In this document: positions 1 through 6,725 of the stretch, in pieces
Position numbering within the stretch: the first letter of the stretch is position 1
Layout of the letters: each line of letters begins with the position of its first letter
DNA from: Verrucomicrobiota bacterium
GTDB taxonomy: Bacteria; Verrucomicrobiota; Verrucomicrobiia; Opitutales; Seribacteraceae
DNA: 10,394 bases
NCBI GenBank assembly: GCA_030830145.1
Contig: JAURNO010000081.1
Location: 1-10,394 of the forward strand
Reading direction: 5' to 3'
Position numbers and translations under genes: made by a program
Notes under the pieces: model-generated
The model's input: the letters and a program-made list of their open reading frames with translations, nothing else
The model's database searches: none
Told to the model about the DNA's origin: nothing

Positions 1-59
1 AGAAAAAGACCAAGAAAGAGGAAGGGCTGAGACTTGCGTCTGTCTGTCTTCTTGACCAA
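1..59 (-). CDS. mreC: Probable N-terminus of rod-shape protein MreC (partial, runs off the left edge)
   Basis: Reading leftward from a TTG at 59-57, eight bases after the mreB stop codon, the frame is open to the window edge. It gives a basic stretch followed by hydrophobic residues: (M)VKKTDRRKSQPFLFLGLF. A short positively charged cytoplasmic tail followed by a membrane segment is how MreC proteins begin, and mreC commonly follows mreB directly. MreC is a bitopic membrane protein that links MreB filaments to periplasmic wall-synthesis enzymes. The same frame has an in-frame stop upstream at 87-89, and TTG is the only usual start codon between that stop and the tail. I see no clear Shine-Dalgarno site, so translation may be coupled to mreB. 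Only about 19 residues are visible, so the identity rests mainly on position and general character. Confidence 0.5.
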   Translation of the reverse strand, partial: MVKKTDRRKSQPFLFLGLF

Positions 60-67
60 ATCAAAAT

Positions 68-1108
68 CTATTGGGTAACGAGACGATCAACCTGTTCGCG
101 ACTTAAATTCCCGAGAAGGTTGAGGAACTTCCCCGTTCCATTGGCCACGCAACACAACGGGTCTTCGGCTTGAATGACGGGTAATCGCGTTGCCTCGCTT
201 ATGACCTGATCCAATCCTCTGATCAAAGCTCCTCCGCCGGCAAGAACGATGCCTCGGTCGATCAGGTCCGCGGAGTGCTCCGGTTGGCACCGATCCAATG
301 CGCTTTTGACCAAGTCTACGATTTGAGACACGACTTCCTTGAGAGCTTCTTCCCTAATTTCTTGGGAAGTAATATGCACCGTGTTGGGCAAACCATGGGT
401 GGCTTCCCGGCCCCTTACGTCCATGCTGAGTTCCCCTGTTTCAATGGGGCCGGCGGATCCTACGGAAAACTTGATCTCCTCGGCTGTTCTTTCGCCGATA
501 AGCAACCCGTAAGCTCTCTTCATATAAGCGATAATCGCTTCGTCCAATTCGTCTCCTCCAACCCGTATGCTTCTTTGGTAGGAAACTCCGGATATGGAGA
601 TAATGGCAACCTCCGTGGTCCCACCGCCAATATCGACGATCATGTTCGCGTATTCCTCATCGATGGGTAGGCCTGCGCCAATGGAGGCGGCCATGGGTTC
701 ACCAAGCAACAGAACTTCTCTGGCTCCGGCCCTGATGGCAGAATCCTTGACGGCTCTTTTCTCCACGGCGGTGATTCCCGATGGTACGGCAATCACTACG
801 CGGGGGGGGACGAGTTTTCTTTTGTCCACCTTTTCAATGAAATACCTGAGCATGGCTTCGGAAATTTCAAAATCCGCGATAACCCCGTCCTTCATGGGCC
901 TGAGGGCTTCAATCGTTCCGGGGGTTCGACCAAGCATCCTTTTTGCGTCGGAGCCGACGGCACAAACTTTCTTACTGCTTTTGTATCGGGCAACCACGCT
1001 TGGCTCGCGGAGCACGATGCCGCGATCCCTGACGAAGACCAAGGTGTTTGCCGTACCTAAGTCTATGCCGATGTCATTTGAGAGAAACCCGAAAAAATTG
1101 CCTATCAT
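68..1108 (-). CDS. mreB: Rod shape-determining protein MreB (bacterial actin)
   Basis: MreB is an actin-like ATPase that forms membrane-bound filaments and directs lateral peptidoglycan synthesis with MreC, MreD, RodA and PBP2. The 346-residue length is normal for the family. The first phosphate-binding loop DIGIDLGTANT is at residues 12-22, the second phosphate motif DIGGGTTE at 159-166, and the adenosine motif GGGALIRGLD at about 291-300. The N-terminus (MIGNFFGFLS) is short, hydrophobic and suited to membrane contact. The ATG at 1108 matches the usual MreB start. An AAGGA lies 12 nt upstream, which is a long spacing. A probable mreC follows after 8 nt and lgt lies upstream on the same strand across a 119-nt gap. 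The minus strand carries a run of eight C inside the gene (802-809), but the reading frame is intact. Confidence 0.97.
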   Translation of the reverse strand: MIGNFFGFLSNDIGIDLGTANTLVFVRDRGIVLREPSVVARYKSSKKVCAVGSDAKRMLGRTPGTIEALRPMKDGVIADFEISEAMLRYFIEKVDKRKLVPPRVVIAVPSGITAVEKRAVKDSAIRAGAREVLLLGEPMAASIGAGLPIDEEYANMIVDIGGGTTEVAIISISGVSYQRSIRVGGDELDEAIIAYMKRAYGLLIGERTAEEIKFSVGSAGPIETGELSMDVRGREATHGLPNTVHITSQEIREEALKEVVSQIVDLVKSALDRCQPEHSADLIDRGIVLAGGGALIRGLDQVISEATRLPVIQAEDPLCCVANGTGKFLNLLGNLSREQVDRLVTQ

Positions 1109-1184
1109 TTAATTATGCTGTCCTTGGGTTGTTCTCTCTTTGTTTGGTCAGTCCTGTCAAAGATAATTAATTCACACTCGAAAA

Positions 1185-1211
1185 ATAATATGATTCCATG
1201 GAGCTTGTCAT
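1185..1211 (-). promoter_or_regulatory. Candidate sigma-70-like promoter for mreB
   Basis: In the lgt-mreB gap, the minus strand carries ATGACA (1211-1206) and TATTAT (1190-1185) separated by 15 bases. Both hexamers are close to the TTGACA and TATAAT consensus, but the spacer is shorter than the preferred 16-18. This would start transcription about 70 bases before the mreB start codon. It is a weak call by eye. mreB could also be read through from the upstream CNNM-lgt pair, because I see no clear terminator after lgt. Confidence 0.25.
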
Positions 1212-1227
1212 GACTTCCTTGCATCGT

Positions 1228-2073
1228 TCAGGATCGTAGTTTTTTAGCCCTTGCTTCTGCTATTCGAACAAGAATGGCCCCGGCCAAAACCAAGAAAAGG
1301 GAGTAGAATTGCCCTCGGGACATTCCCATAATCAAAGATGCGTCAGGCTGCCGAAAGAATTCATTGATTATTCTGGCAATGGCATAAGCAATGAGGAATT
1401 CTCCCGCCAATCTTCCAGGAGCCCTTTGGGTGACGTCGGATTTCCAAAAGCGCCATTGTACAAACACAAAAGTACACAGTCCCTCGAGTGTTGCTGCGTA
1501 AAGTTGGGAGGGGTGTCTGGCCATTCCTTCGATAAAACCAGGCGCTTTGGGGAATAATACCCCCCAGGAGACTTCAGTGGGTCGCCCCCAAAGCTCACCA
1601 TTGATAAAATTGGCAATTCTTCCGAAAAAGAGGCCTGGAGGGACTACGCTGACGATGATGTCTCCGATGGGAAAAGGGGACTGCTTGGAATGGCGGGCAT
1701 ACCAAAACACAGCGATACATACGCCGATGAAGCCTCCGTGACTAGCCATCCCGCCTTCCCATACTCGCAACAAAATCAACGGATCCTCGATGAATTCTCC
1801 CCATCGGTAAAGCAGCGCATAGCCAACTCTTCCTCCGAGCAATACTCCGAGAACCATGAAAGTCATGAGATTCATGATTTGTTCGCTGTCGTACGGGCTT
1901 CGTTTTCTCCGGTGGTATCGCTTGAGAAGAAAAAAGGCGCAAATGAATCCGGCAAGATAGGCGATCCCATACCAACGAATTCCTCCAGGGCCCAAATGGG
2001 AAAAGGAATCGGGGAACTTCCAAAGAAAAGGATCCAAATCGTGAACCCAATAATTTGATGAGGTAATATTCAC
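1228..2073 (-). CDS. lgt: Prolipoprotein diacylglyceryl transferase Lgt
   Basis: Lgt is an integral membrane enzyme. It moves a diacylglyceryl group from phosphatidylglycerol to the lipobox cysteine of prelipoproteins, the first step of lipoprotein maturation. The 281-residue protein has multiple hydrophobic segments and the family motifs in order: GGRVGY (80-85), WEGGMASHGG (105-114, with the family's important histidine at 112), RIANFINGELWGRPTE (152-167), HPSQLYA (187-193) and ARIINEFFRQPD (233-244). The third motif has alanine where glycine is more usual (RIGNFINGELWG), a mild substitution. The start is a GTG at 2073 whose bases overlap the TGA of the upstream CNNM gene (GTGA), and no Shine-Dalgarno site is visible. 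That suggests translational coupling to the upstream gene. The start gives the expected length of N-terminal region before the first membrane segment. Confidence 0.96.
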   Translation of the reverse strand: MNITSSNYWVHDLDPFLWKFPDSFSHLGPGGIRWYGIAYLAGFICAFFLLKRYHRRKRSPYDSEQIMNLMTFMVLGVLLGGRVGYALLYRWGEFIEDPLILLRVWEGGMASHGGFIGVCIAVFWYARHSKQSPFPIGDIIVSVVPPGLFFGRIANFINGELWGRPTEVSWGVLFPKAPGFIEGMARHPSQLYAATLEGLCTFVFVQWRFWKSDVTQRAPGRLAGEFLIAYAIARIINEFFRQPDASLIMGMSRGQFYSLFLVLAGAILVRIAEARAKKLRS

Positions 2074-3143
2074 TCGGATGTTTGTGTTTTTTGGTTTATG
2101 TGAGCCCTGTGCTTGCGTTTGGCAAATTCCCTCATGTCTACAGCCATGTCGTCGGGTTCGAAGATTTCTTGGCCGATAATGCTTTCGATAATATCTTCCA
2201 TTGCCAAAACCCCTGCGACTGATCCGAATTCGTCGACGACGACGGAAAGTTGGCAGTGCTCGGCAAGCAAGAGTCTCAACGCTTTGTCGACCGAGGCGTT
2301 TTCAGGTACGAATATTGCCTCTTGGGAAAGCTCCTTCAAGGATTTGTCCGGCATTTCCTCGACCATGGCGCCGTGGAGGTCTCTTCTCCTGACGATTCCG
2401 CATATGTGATCAATGTTCTCCCGGTATAAAGGGATGCGCGCGAAAGGTACGTTCGGGTGCATGCGAAAGACCTTTTCAACCGTAAGAGCTTGGTCAAGCG
2501 CAAGTACAACGGTCCGAGGCGTCATGATTTCGTGCACCTGGAGGTTGTTCAGGCGTAAAGCATTCGCGACCAACTTGCTTTCTTCATCGGTAAGAGTTCC
2601 TTTTTGAGCCCCCTTTTTAGCCAAAAGTATGATTTCTTCTTCATCGCTGTCTTCGGACTTTTTCTTCTCGGGAACCATTGCCTTTACGGTTACCTTGCAA
2701 ATTTTGGAGAAGGGGAACATAAGCCTTCGGACTACAAAAAGAGGAATCACCAGTTTTCCCAACATGTCGGCTCGGTAACGAACGGTCATATTCTTGGGCA
2801 GAATCTCCGCAAAGAAAAGAATTCCCAGGGTCATGCCGCAGGCAAACCAAAGCATGTCCGTTTGCCCGTCCCCGAGGTGTTTTTTTGCGAGACCGCCAAC
2901 CAAGGTGGCGCCCAAAGTGTTGGCAATTGTGTTGAGGCTTAGGATCGCAGAAGTAGTTTCCTCGATTTCGTTGTGAAACTTTTCCATCAGCAACCCCCGT
3001 TTGGGTGAAGCCTTTTTGAAGCTTTCCAATTCTGCGGAACTCACGCTCAAGATCATCGCCTCAAGGGTCGAGCAAAGAGCGGAAATACCAATGGTCAAAG
3101 ATATTGCTACGATTAACTCAGGATCAGAATACCAGGAATTCAC
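2070..3143 (-). CDS. CNNM (DUF21) and CBS-pair membrane protein, CorC/HlyC-type without the C-terminal domain
   Basis: The N-terminal part (about residues 1-150) is a CNNM/DUF21 membrane domain with hydrophobic segments near 9-33, 64-85, 97-115 and 130-150. It contains the family-type patches NTIANTLGA and AEILPK, whose Asn and Glu positions correspond to Mg2+-site residues in studied CorC proteins (from memory). A charged linker leads to a CBS pair: the first around EIMTPRTVVLALD (205-217), the second ending at VVVDEFGSVAGVLAMEDII (about 301-319). Family members are implicated in Mg2+ or other divalent-cation efflux, with CBS domains binding adenine nucleotides. At 357 residues the protein stops soon after the second CBS domain and lacks the CorC_HlyC transporter-associated domain found in roughly 430-residue relatives. 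The GTG start at 3143 is forced by an in-frame stop just upstream (3147-3149). No Shine-Dalgarno site is obvious. The substrate is not determined by sequence. Confidence 0.9.
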   Translation of the reverse strand: MNSWYSDPELIVAISLTIGISALCSTLEAMILSVSSAELESFKKASPKRGLLMEKFHNEIEETTSAILSLNTIANTLGATLVGGLAKKHLGDGQTDMLWFACGMTLGILFFAEILPKNMTVRYRADMLGKLVIPLFVVRRLMFPFSKICKVTVKAMVPEKKKSEDSDEEEIILLAKKGAQKGTLTDEESKLVANALRLNNLQVHEIMTPRTVVLALDQALTVEKVFRMHPNVPFARIPLYRENIDHICGIVRRRDLHGAMVEEMPDKSLKELSQEAIFVPENASVDKALRLLLAEHCQLSVVVDEFGSVAGVLAMEDIIESIIGQEIFEPDDMAVDMREFAKRKHRAHINQKTQTSE

Positions 3144-3230
3144 GCTTTATGTTTCAGGTGATGGTTTCTTTGCCCGATTGGGTGATTGGTACAGGAATTC
3201 GTAATGGGGAATACGCTTTTGATTGATTTT

Positions 3231-3259
3231 TTTCGAATCATTGAGACCATCTCGATAAT
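3231..3259 (+). promoter_or_regulatory. Candidate gcvT promoter with a small inverted repeat between its boxes
   Basis: GATAAT (3254-3259) is a good -10 hexamer. TTTCGA (3231-3236) sits 17 bases upstream as a poor -35. Immediately before the -10 is GAGA-CCA-TCTC (3243-3253), a short perfect inverted repeat in the spacer, where a repressor or activator could bind. The resulting leader would be about 40 bases, too short for a typical glycine riboswitch. Judged by eye only. Confidence 0.3.
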
Positions 3260-3290
3260 CTAAAGAGAATGAAAGCAAAATAAGCAAGAC

Positions 3291-3295
3291 AAGGA
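3291..3295 (+). promoter_or_regulatory. Ribosome binding site of gcvT
   Basis: AAGGA lies 11 bases before the ATG at 3307. It supports that start codon, and no other start codon nearby fits the conserved N-terminus. Confidence 0.6.
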
Positions 3296-3306
3296 TAAAG
3301 AAAATA

Positions 3307-4416
3307 ATGAACAATTTGCTAAAGTTGCGCTTACACGACTTTCATCTCGAACATTCAGCGAAGCTCGTTCCTTTCGCTGGTTGGGAAATGCCCGTTTCCT
3401 ACGGACGAATTATAGATGAGCACATGCATACGAGGCAAAAAGTCGGTCTTTTTGACGTAAGTCACATGGGGGAAATAGAGGTTCGGGGCCCTGACGCCGA
3501 ATCCTTTCTTGACCTTGTGCTTACCAATCAGGTGGCTTCTCTTGATGAGGGTAAGGGTATTTACTCACCAATCTGCTCGGAGGATGGTGGAACGATAGAC
3601 GATCTCATTGCGTATAAAAAAGACCATACCAGTTTCCTTTTATGCGTAAACGCATCGAACACGCAGAGGGACTTTGAGCATTTCAAAAAATACCAAGGTG
3701 ATTTTGACTGCGAAGTATCGAACCGTTCGAATCAGTTTGGTCAACTCGCCATTCAAGGTCCATCCAGTGTTACAGCACTTTATAATGCAACGGGAATTGA
3801 CTTCGGCGACCTTCCCAAGATGGGGTTTCGTGAAGTCGATTTGTTCGGTGATTACTGCCTTGTCGCGAGGACCGGCTATACGGGAGAGGATGGCTTCGAA
3901 ATCTATTGTCCGGTGGAAAAGACTTCGGATTGGGCCCAAGCGTTTGATGATGATCTATCGTCTGGGTTGGCGAGATGGGTGGGGTTGGCCGCTCGGGACA
4001 GTCTGAGGTTGGAGGCTGGCTTTCCTCTTTACGGGCATGAGTTGAGTGAGGAAATTACTCCTTTGCAGGCTGGTCTTGGTTGGGCGATCAAGTGGAACAA
4101 GAAAAGTTTCCTGGGAAAGGATGCTCTTGTTTTGGAAAAAGAATCGGGAGGAACCGGCAAAGTAATCTTTTACGAAGTACAAGACCGACGTATTCCCAGG
4201 CAAGACGACAGGGTTTTTGTGCTCGAGCGAGAGGCAGGCAGGGTTTTGTCCGGAGGATATTCCCCATTGGTTGAAGGGCCCATAGGGAGTGCGTGGATCG
4301 ATCGTTCCGCACTTGCCAAGATAACTCCTTCCGAGTTGTGGGCCGAGGTAAGAGGAAGTCGAGTCAGTTTAAGCAGAGAGCTCCCCGTTCTTAGAAAGTT
4401 GCGAAGCAAACCTTGA
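3307..4416 (+). CDS. gcvT: Aminomethyltransferase GcvT (glycine cleavage system T protein)
   Basis: GcvT takes the aminomethyl group held on lipoyl-GcvH and, with tetrahydrofolate, releases ammonia and forms 5,10-methylene-THF. The 369-residue length is normal. The family landmarks run in order: FAGWEMPVSYG (23-33), VGLFDVSHMGEIEVRG (46-61), GGTIDDL (94-100, containing the conserved aspartate pair near the folate site), NASN (115-118), RTGYTGEDGFEIY (188-200) and GLAARDSLRLEAGFPLYGHE (226-245). The C-terminal beta-barrel part follows, ending shortly after EVRGSRV. The related YgfZ/IscA-associated proteins lack this complete set of motifs, so GcvT is preferred. It is the only plus-strand gene in the window. 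gcvH and gcvP are not next to it, and downstream it converges head-on with a minus-strand gene at 8 nt. Confidence 0.96.
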   Translation: MNNLLKLRLHDFHLEHSAKLVPFAGWEMPVSYGRIIDEHMHTRQKVGLFDVSHMGEIEVRGPDAESFLDLVLTNQVASLDEGKGIYSPICSEDGGTIDDLIAYKKDHTSFLLCVNASNTQRDFEHFKKYQGDFDCEVSNRSNQFGQLAIQGPSSVTALYNATGIDFGDLPKMGFREVDLFGDYCLVARTGYTGEDGFEIYCPVEKTSDWAQAFDDDLSSGLARWVGLAARDSLRLEAGFPLYGHELSEEITPLQAGLGWAIKWNKKSFLGKDALVLEKESGGTGKVIFYEVQDRRIPRQDDRVFVLEREAGRVLSGGYSPLVEGPIGSAWIDRSALAKITPSELWAEVRGSRVSLSRELPVLRKLRSKP

Positions 4417-4427
4417 TCTGCAGATCA
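4414..4427. repeat. Perfect 14-bp palindrome containing both convergent stop codons
   Basis: TGATCTGCAGATCA is its own reverse complement. Its left TGA is the stop of gcvT (4414-4416), and its right end is the TGA of the AmaP-like gene on the minus strand (4427-4425). Flanking CC/GG can add two pairs with a one-base bulge. As RNA it could fold as a 5-bp stem with a TGCA loop. There is no T-run on either side, so I do not call it a standard intrinsic terminator. It may still mark the only separation between the two convergent transcripts. Confidence 0.7.
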
Positions 4428-4862
4428 GGCGTCTTCCTGGAATCCCTTGATTACAATGTCGACACCCCCGAAATTGGAAAAATTCAAGTTTGCTATCATC
4501 ACCTCTTCCAGTCTTTCCCTTAGTTGCGTTCTGGTATCCTTGACGTTGCAGTCGGGCTTGACCTTGATGTGAATGTCCAAACGAAGTTCTTTTGCATCTT
4601 TTCTTATACGGGTCGAAGGAGAGTTGACTTCCGGAAAAGCTTCGCAAGTTTTTCTTACTAATTCGTGCAAAGCATGGGGCGTAATTTGAACGAGTCCCTC
4701 TTCGTCGGAGAAAACTGGAATGAGTTCTCGTTTGAAGCTTCTGATAACGAACATTGAAGCGACTAAAAGAACGAGAAGGCCGAAGGCATACAGATAAAGC
4801 GGTTCTTCGATCGCCTCCTCAAAGGTCATGTAGTATATGTCCTTGATATTGGAAAATGACAT
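4425..4862 (-). CDS. Small single-pass membrane protein with an Asp23-like domain, AmaP-like
   Basis: The 145-residue protein has one membrane segment at about residues 22-41 (LYLYAFGLLVLLVASMFVIR), then a basic patch and a soluble domain of about 95 residues. That domain resembles Asp23 proteins: VQITPHALHELVRKTCEAF (58-76) parallels IRINHSVIAGIVRLATQSV in the neighbouring Asp23 protein. It then has a beta-rich stretch (ELRLDIHIKVKPD) and a final VDIVIKGF. AmaP of Staphylococcus anchors Asp23 at the membrane and is encoded beside it, so an anchoring role is inferred. Classical AmaP has two membrane segments and this has one. The gene begins 17 nt after the asp23 stop. The ATG at 4862 has a weak site, while an in-frame ATG at 4829 (residue 12) has AAGGA 10 nt upstream and may be the true start. 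Both versions keep the membrane segment. Confidence 0.72.
   Translation of the reverse strand: MSFSNIKDIYYMTFEEAIEEPLYLYAFGLLVLLVASMFVIRSFKRELIPVFSDEEGLVQITPHALHELVRKTCEAFPEVNSPSTRIRKDAKELRLDIHIKVKPDCNVKDTRTQLRERLEEVMIANLNFSNFGGVDIVIKGFQEDA
4840..4844 (-). promoter_or_regulatory. Possible ribosome binding site for an internal start of the AmaP-like gene
   Basis: AAGGA on the minus strand lies 10 bases before an in-frame ATG at 4829-4827. This is a better match than anything preceding the ATG at 4862, so the protein may be 134 rather than 145 residues. Confidence 0.4.
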
Positions 4863-4879
4863 ACCGTACTCAAGAATGG

Positions 4880-5332
4880 CTAGCTCGTGGACTCACTTGC
4901 CCAATCTTCGTCGTCTTTTGTAACTAAGTCCATTTTTATATCATCTATAACGACGTCTATATTTTTTGCATGATCACCGGTCATTGCGAATATCTGATCT
5001 CGAATGGATTCTTGGATGGACAGGCCCGTTTTGGCCAAGTCCACGCCAAATTGCAGGACTACCCTAACTTCGATATCGTATCCGCCACCCTCGACCTCAG
5101 AGACTTTTACGCCTCTTTCAGACTCTTTTTTGGAGAAGAAATCCGTGAGTCCTTCAACGACACCGCCTCCTCCGACGTTTACAACTCCTTCGACCGATTG
5201 AGTGGCCAATCGAACGATGCCTGCAATTACGCTGTGATTGATACGGATTGTGCCCAATCCGCTAGTTTCTTCGGAAATCGTAGGTACTGATTCGACTACT
5301 TGTTCTTCGGCTTCTTTTTTCTTTCTGGTCAT
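4880..5332 (-). CDS. Asp23/Gls24 family protein (YqhY-like)
   Basis: This is a 150-residue soluble protein of the Asp23/Gls24 family. A charged, lysine- and glutamate-rich N-terminus (1-25) precedes the family pattern GTIRINHSVIAGIVRLATQS (27-46), VEGVVNV, a variable loop, GVKV, DIEVRVVLQFGVDL (86-99), IQESIRDQIFAMTG (106-119) and a final VDVVIDDI. The tail is acidic. In Firmicutes, family members localise near the membrane through AmaP. The Bacillus member YqhY is encoded directly after accBC and is genetically tied to acetyl-CoA carboxylase activity. The same order occurs here, only 4 nt after the accC stop, so a YqhY-like role is the best inference. I chose the ATG at 5332 because AAGGA sits 8 nt upstream. 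The longer open frame (to 5461) would run 129 nt back into accC and adds a non-family N-terminus. Confidence 0.9.
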   Translation of the reverse strand: MTRKKKEAEEQVVESVPTISEETSGLGTIRINHSVIAGIVRLATQSVEGVVNVGGGGVVEGLTDFFSKKESERGVKVSEVEGGGYDIEVRVVLQFGVDLAKTGLSIQESIRDQIFAMTGDHAKNIDVVIDDIKMDLVTKDDEDWASESTS

Positions 5333-5336
5333 TACG

Positions 5337-6716
5337 TTAATCCTTGCTTTGTTTATCGAGGAAATCTTTGGGCATGCGGGCAAGAAATTCTTCAATGTAA
5401 GAGGTAGTGGCTTCGCCTTGCCTGAAAGCTGGATCCATGAGCACCGCTTTGAGGAAATCAACGTTGGTATCTATACCTCGAATTAAATACTCGCTTAGTG
5501 CCCGATACATACGGTCCAAAGCAATCTTGCGGGTTCTTCCGAAGGTGATGACTTTACTGATCATGCTGTCGTAGTACGGAGACACCGTGTAACCTCCGTA
5601 GGCATGAGAATCAACACGCACTCCATGTCCGCCGGGGGCAGAATAGAGCTCTATTTCCCCAGGTGAAGGAATGAAGCCTTTGGATGGGTTTTCAGCGCAT
5701 ATTCTGCATTCTATGGCATGCTTGGTCAGGGAAATGTCCTTTTGGGTGAAGCCAAGTCGGTTGCCACTTGCAATTTGAATTTGTTCTTTGATCAGGTCAA
5801 TCCCCGTAGCCTCCTCAGTGACGGCATGTTCCACCTGAATACGAGTGTTCATTTCGATGAAGTAGAAGTTACCTTTGGCATCTACGAGAAATTCAATCGT
5901 TCCGGCATTAACGTAGTCGGCGGCCTGAGTGGCTTTGAGGGCTGCTTTACCCATTCTGTTTCTCAAGTTTTTGTCGAGAAAGGGGGAGGGGGACTCTTCG
6001 ATCACTTTCTGGTGTCTTCTCTGAACTGAGCAGTCTCGTTCCCCAAGGTGTACCATGTTACCGTGCATGTCGGCCAATACTTGAAACTCAATGTGACGAG
6101 GGCTTTCCAAATATTTTTCGACGTAAAGCTCGCCGTTCCCGAAAGCTTTTACGGCCTCGAGGCGAGCGGATTGAAATTCCTTCGCAAAGGTGACGGCATT
6201 ATGGGCAATCCGCATCCCTCTTCCCCCTCCTCCGGCCACTGCCTTGATGATTACTGGAAAACCAATTTTCTGAGCAACTTTCGTTGCGGCATGTTCGTTC
6301 TCAAGTGGCCCGTCGCTACCGGGGATGATCGGAACCCCGGCTTTGGCAACGGTCTCCCTTGCTTTTGCCTTGTCTCCCATCTTCATGATGGTTTCGGAGC
6401 GAGGGCCGATAAAAATAATGTTACAAGATTCGCACTGCTCGGCAAATTCAGAGTTCTCTGATAAAAAACCGTATCCAGGATGAATCGCATCTACGTCACC
6501 GATTTCTGCGGCACTGAGGATTCGGTCCGCTCGCAGATAACTTTCTGCCCCGGAAGCTGGTCCTATACAGATCGCTTCGTCGGCCAATTGCACATGAAGA
6601 GATTGTTCGTCGGCCTCCGAGTAAACTGCCATCGTTTGGATTCCGAGTTCCCGGCAGGCTCTTACAATTCGTAAAGCGATCTCGCCTCGATTGGCAATAA
6701 GGATCTTTCGGATCAT
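5337..6716 (-). CDS. accC: Acetyl-CoA carboxylase, biotin carboxylase subunit AccC
   Basis: AccC carboxylates the biotin carried on AccB using ATP and bicarbonate, the first half-reaction of malonyl-CoA synthesis. The 459-residue length is typical. The N-terminal domain begins [14 protein letters not shown]. The ATP-grasp domain has GDKAKAR with Lys116, the loop AGGGGRGM (161-168) preceded by Lys158, and the metal- and biotin-site block [11 protein letters not shown] (287-297) with Glu288, Asn290, Arg292 and Glu296. Arg338 in AIECRICAE is also present. These match E. coli AccC in identity and almost exactly in number, so the enzyme looks fully active. The ATG at 6716 is 9 nt after the accB stop, with only a weak AGG upstream. 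Pyruvate carboxylase or other acyl-CoA carboxylase subunits are less likely because of the stand-alone size and the accB neighbour. AccA and AccD are not in this window. Confidence 0.97.
   Translation of the reverse strand: MIRKILIANRGEIALRIVRACRELGIQTMAVYSEADEQSLHVQLADEAICIGPASGAESYLRADRILSAAEIGDVDAIHPGYGFLSENSEFAEQCESCNIIFIGPRSETIMKMGDKAKARETVAKAGVPIIPGSDGPLENEHAATKVAQKIGFPVIIKAVAGGGGRGMRIAHNAVTFAKEFQSARLEAVKAFGNGELYVEKYLESPRHIEFQVLADMHGNMVHLGERDCSVQRRHQKVIEESPSPFLDKNLRNRMGKAALKATQAADYVNAGTIEFLVDAKGNFYFIEMNTRIQVEHAVTEEATGIDLIKEQIQIASGNRLGFTQKDISLTKHAIECRICAENPSKGFIPSPGEIELYSAPGGHGVRVDSHAYGGYTVSPYYDSMISKVITFGRTRKIALDRMYRALSEYLIRGIDTNVDFLKAVLMDPAFRQGEATTSYIEEFLARMPKDFLDKQSKD
5341..5345 (-). 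promoter_or_regulatory. Ribosome binding site of the Asp23-family gene
   Basis: AAGGA on the minus strand lies 8 bases before the ATG at 5332, inside the last codons of accC. It fixes the short start over the in-frame upstream ATG at 5461. Confidence 0.6.
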
Positions 6717-6725
6717 CGCGAGAGC

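Larger units (their letters stand above)
3144..3306. other. Divergent intergenic region between the CNNM gene and gcvT
   Basis: This 163-bp AT-rich spacer must serve both the leftward CNNM-lgt unit and rightward gcvT. It holds a candidate gcvT promoter (entered separately), a direct repeat of GATTGG (3176-3181 and 3184-3189), and a T7 run near 3227-3233. I looked for a glycine riboswitch ahead of gcvT and did not recognise one. I could not settle on a promoter for the CNNM gene. Confidence 0.6.

Noticed and set aside
802..809. Run of eight G (C8 on the coding strand) in mreB, as a possible phase-variation tract
   Set aside because: The run encodes Pro-Pro at a point where the reading frame and protein are intact. 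Phase variation of an essential shape gene is implausible, and a single 8-base run can arise by codon choice.
594..1112. 172-codon open frame on the plus strand opposite mreB
   Set aside because: It lies wholly antisense to a clear mreB, has low-complexity Ser/Pro/Thr composition and matches no family. It is a shadow of the conserved gene.
1690..2058. 122-codon plus-strand open frame opposite lgt
   Set aside because: Antisense shadow; lgt carries all its family motifs across this region.
3144..3306. Glycine riboswitch upstream of gcvT
   Set aside because: I found none of the conserved glycine-aptamer core elements, and the likely leader is only about 40 bases.
4414..4427. Bidirectional intrinsic terminator between gcvT and the AmaP-like gene
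   Set aside because: The palindrome is short and has no T-tract on either side, so I list it only as a palindrome.
5333..5461. N-terminal extension of the Asp23-family protein to the ATG at 5461
   Set aside because: It overlaps accC by 125 nt, gives residues unlike the family, and a good AAGGA supports the ATG at 5332.
6048..6461. 137-codon plus-strand open frame inside accC
   Set aside because: Antisense to a fully conserved biotin carboxylase, with no recognisable domain or ribosome binding site.
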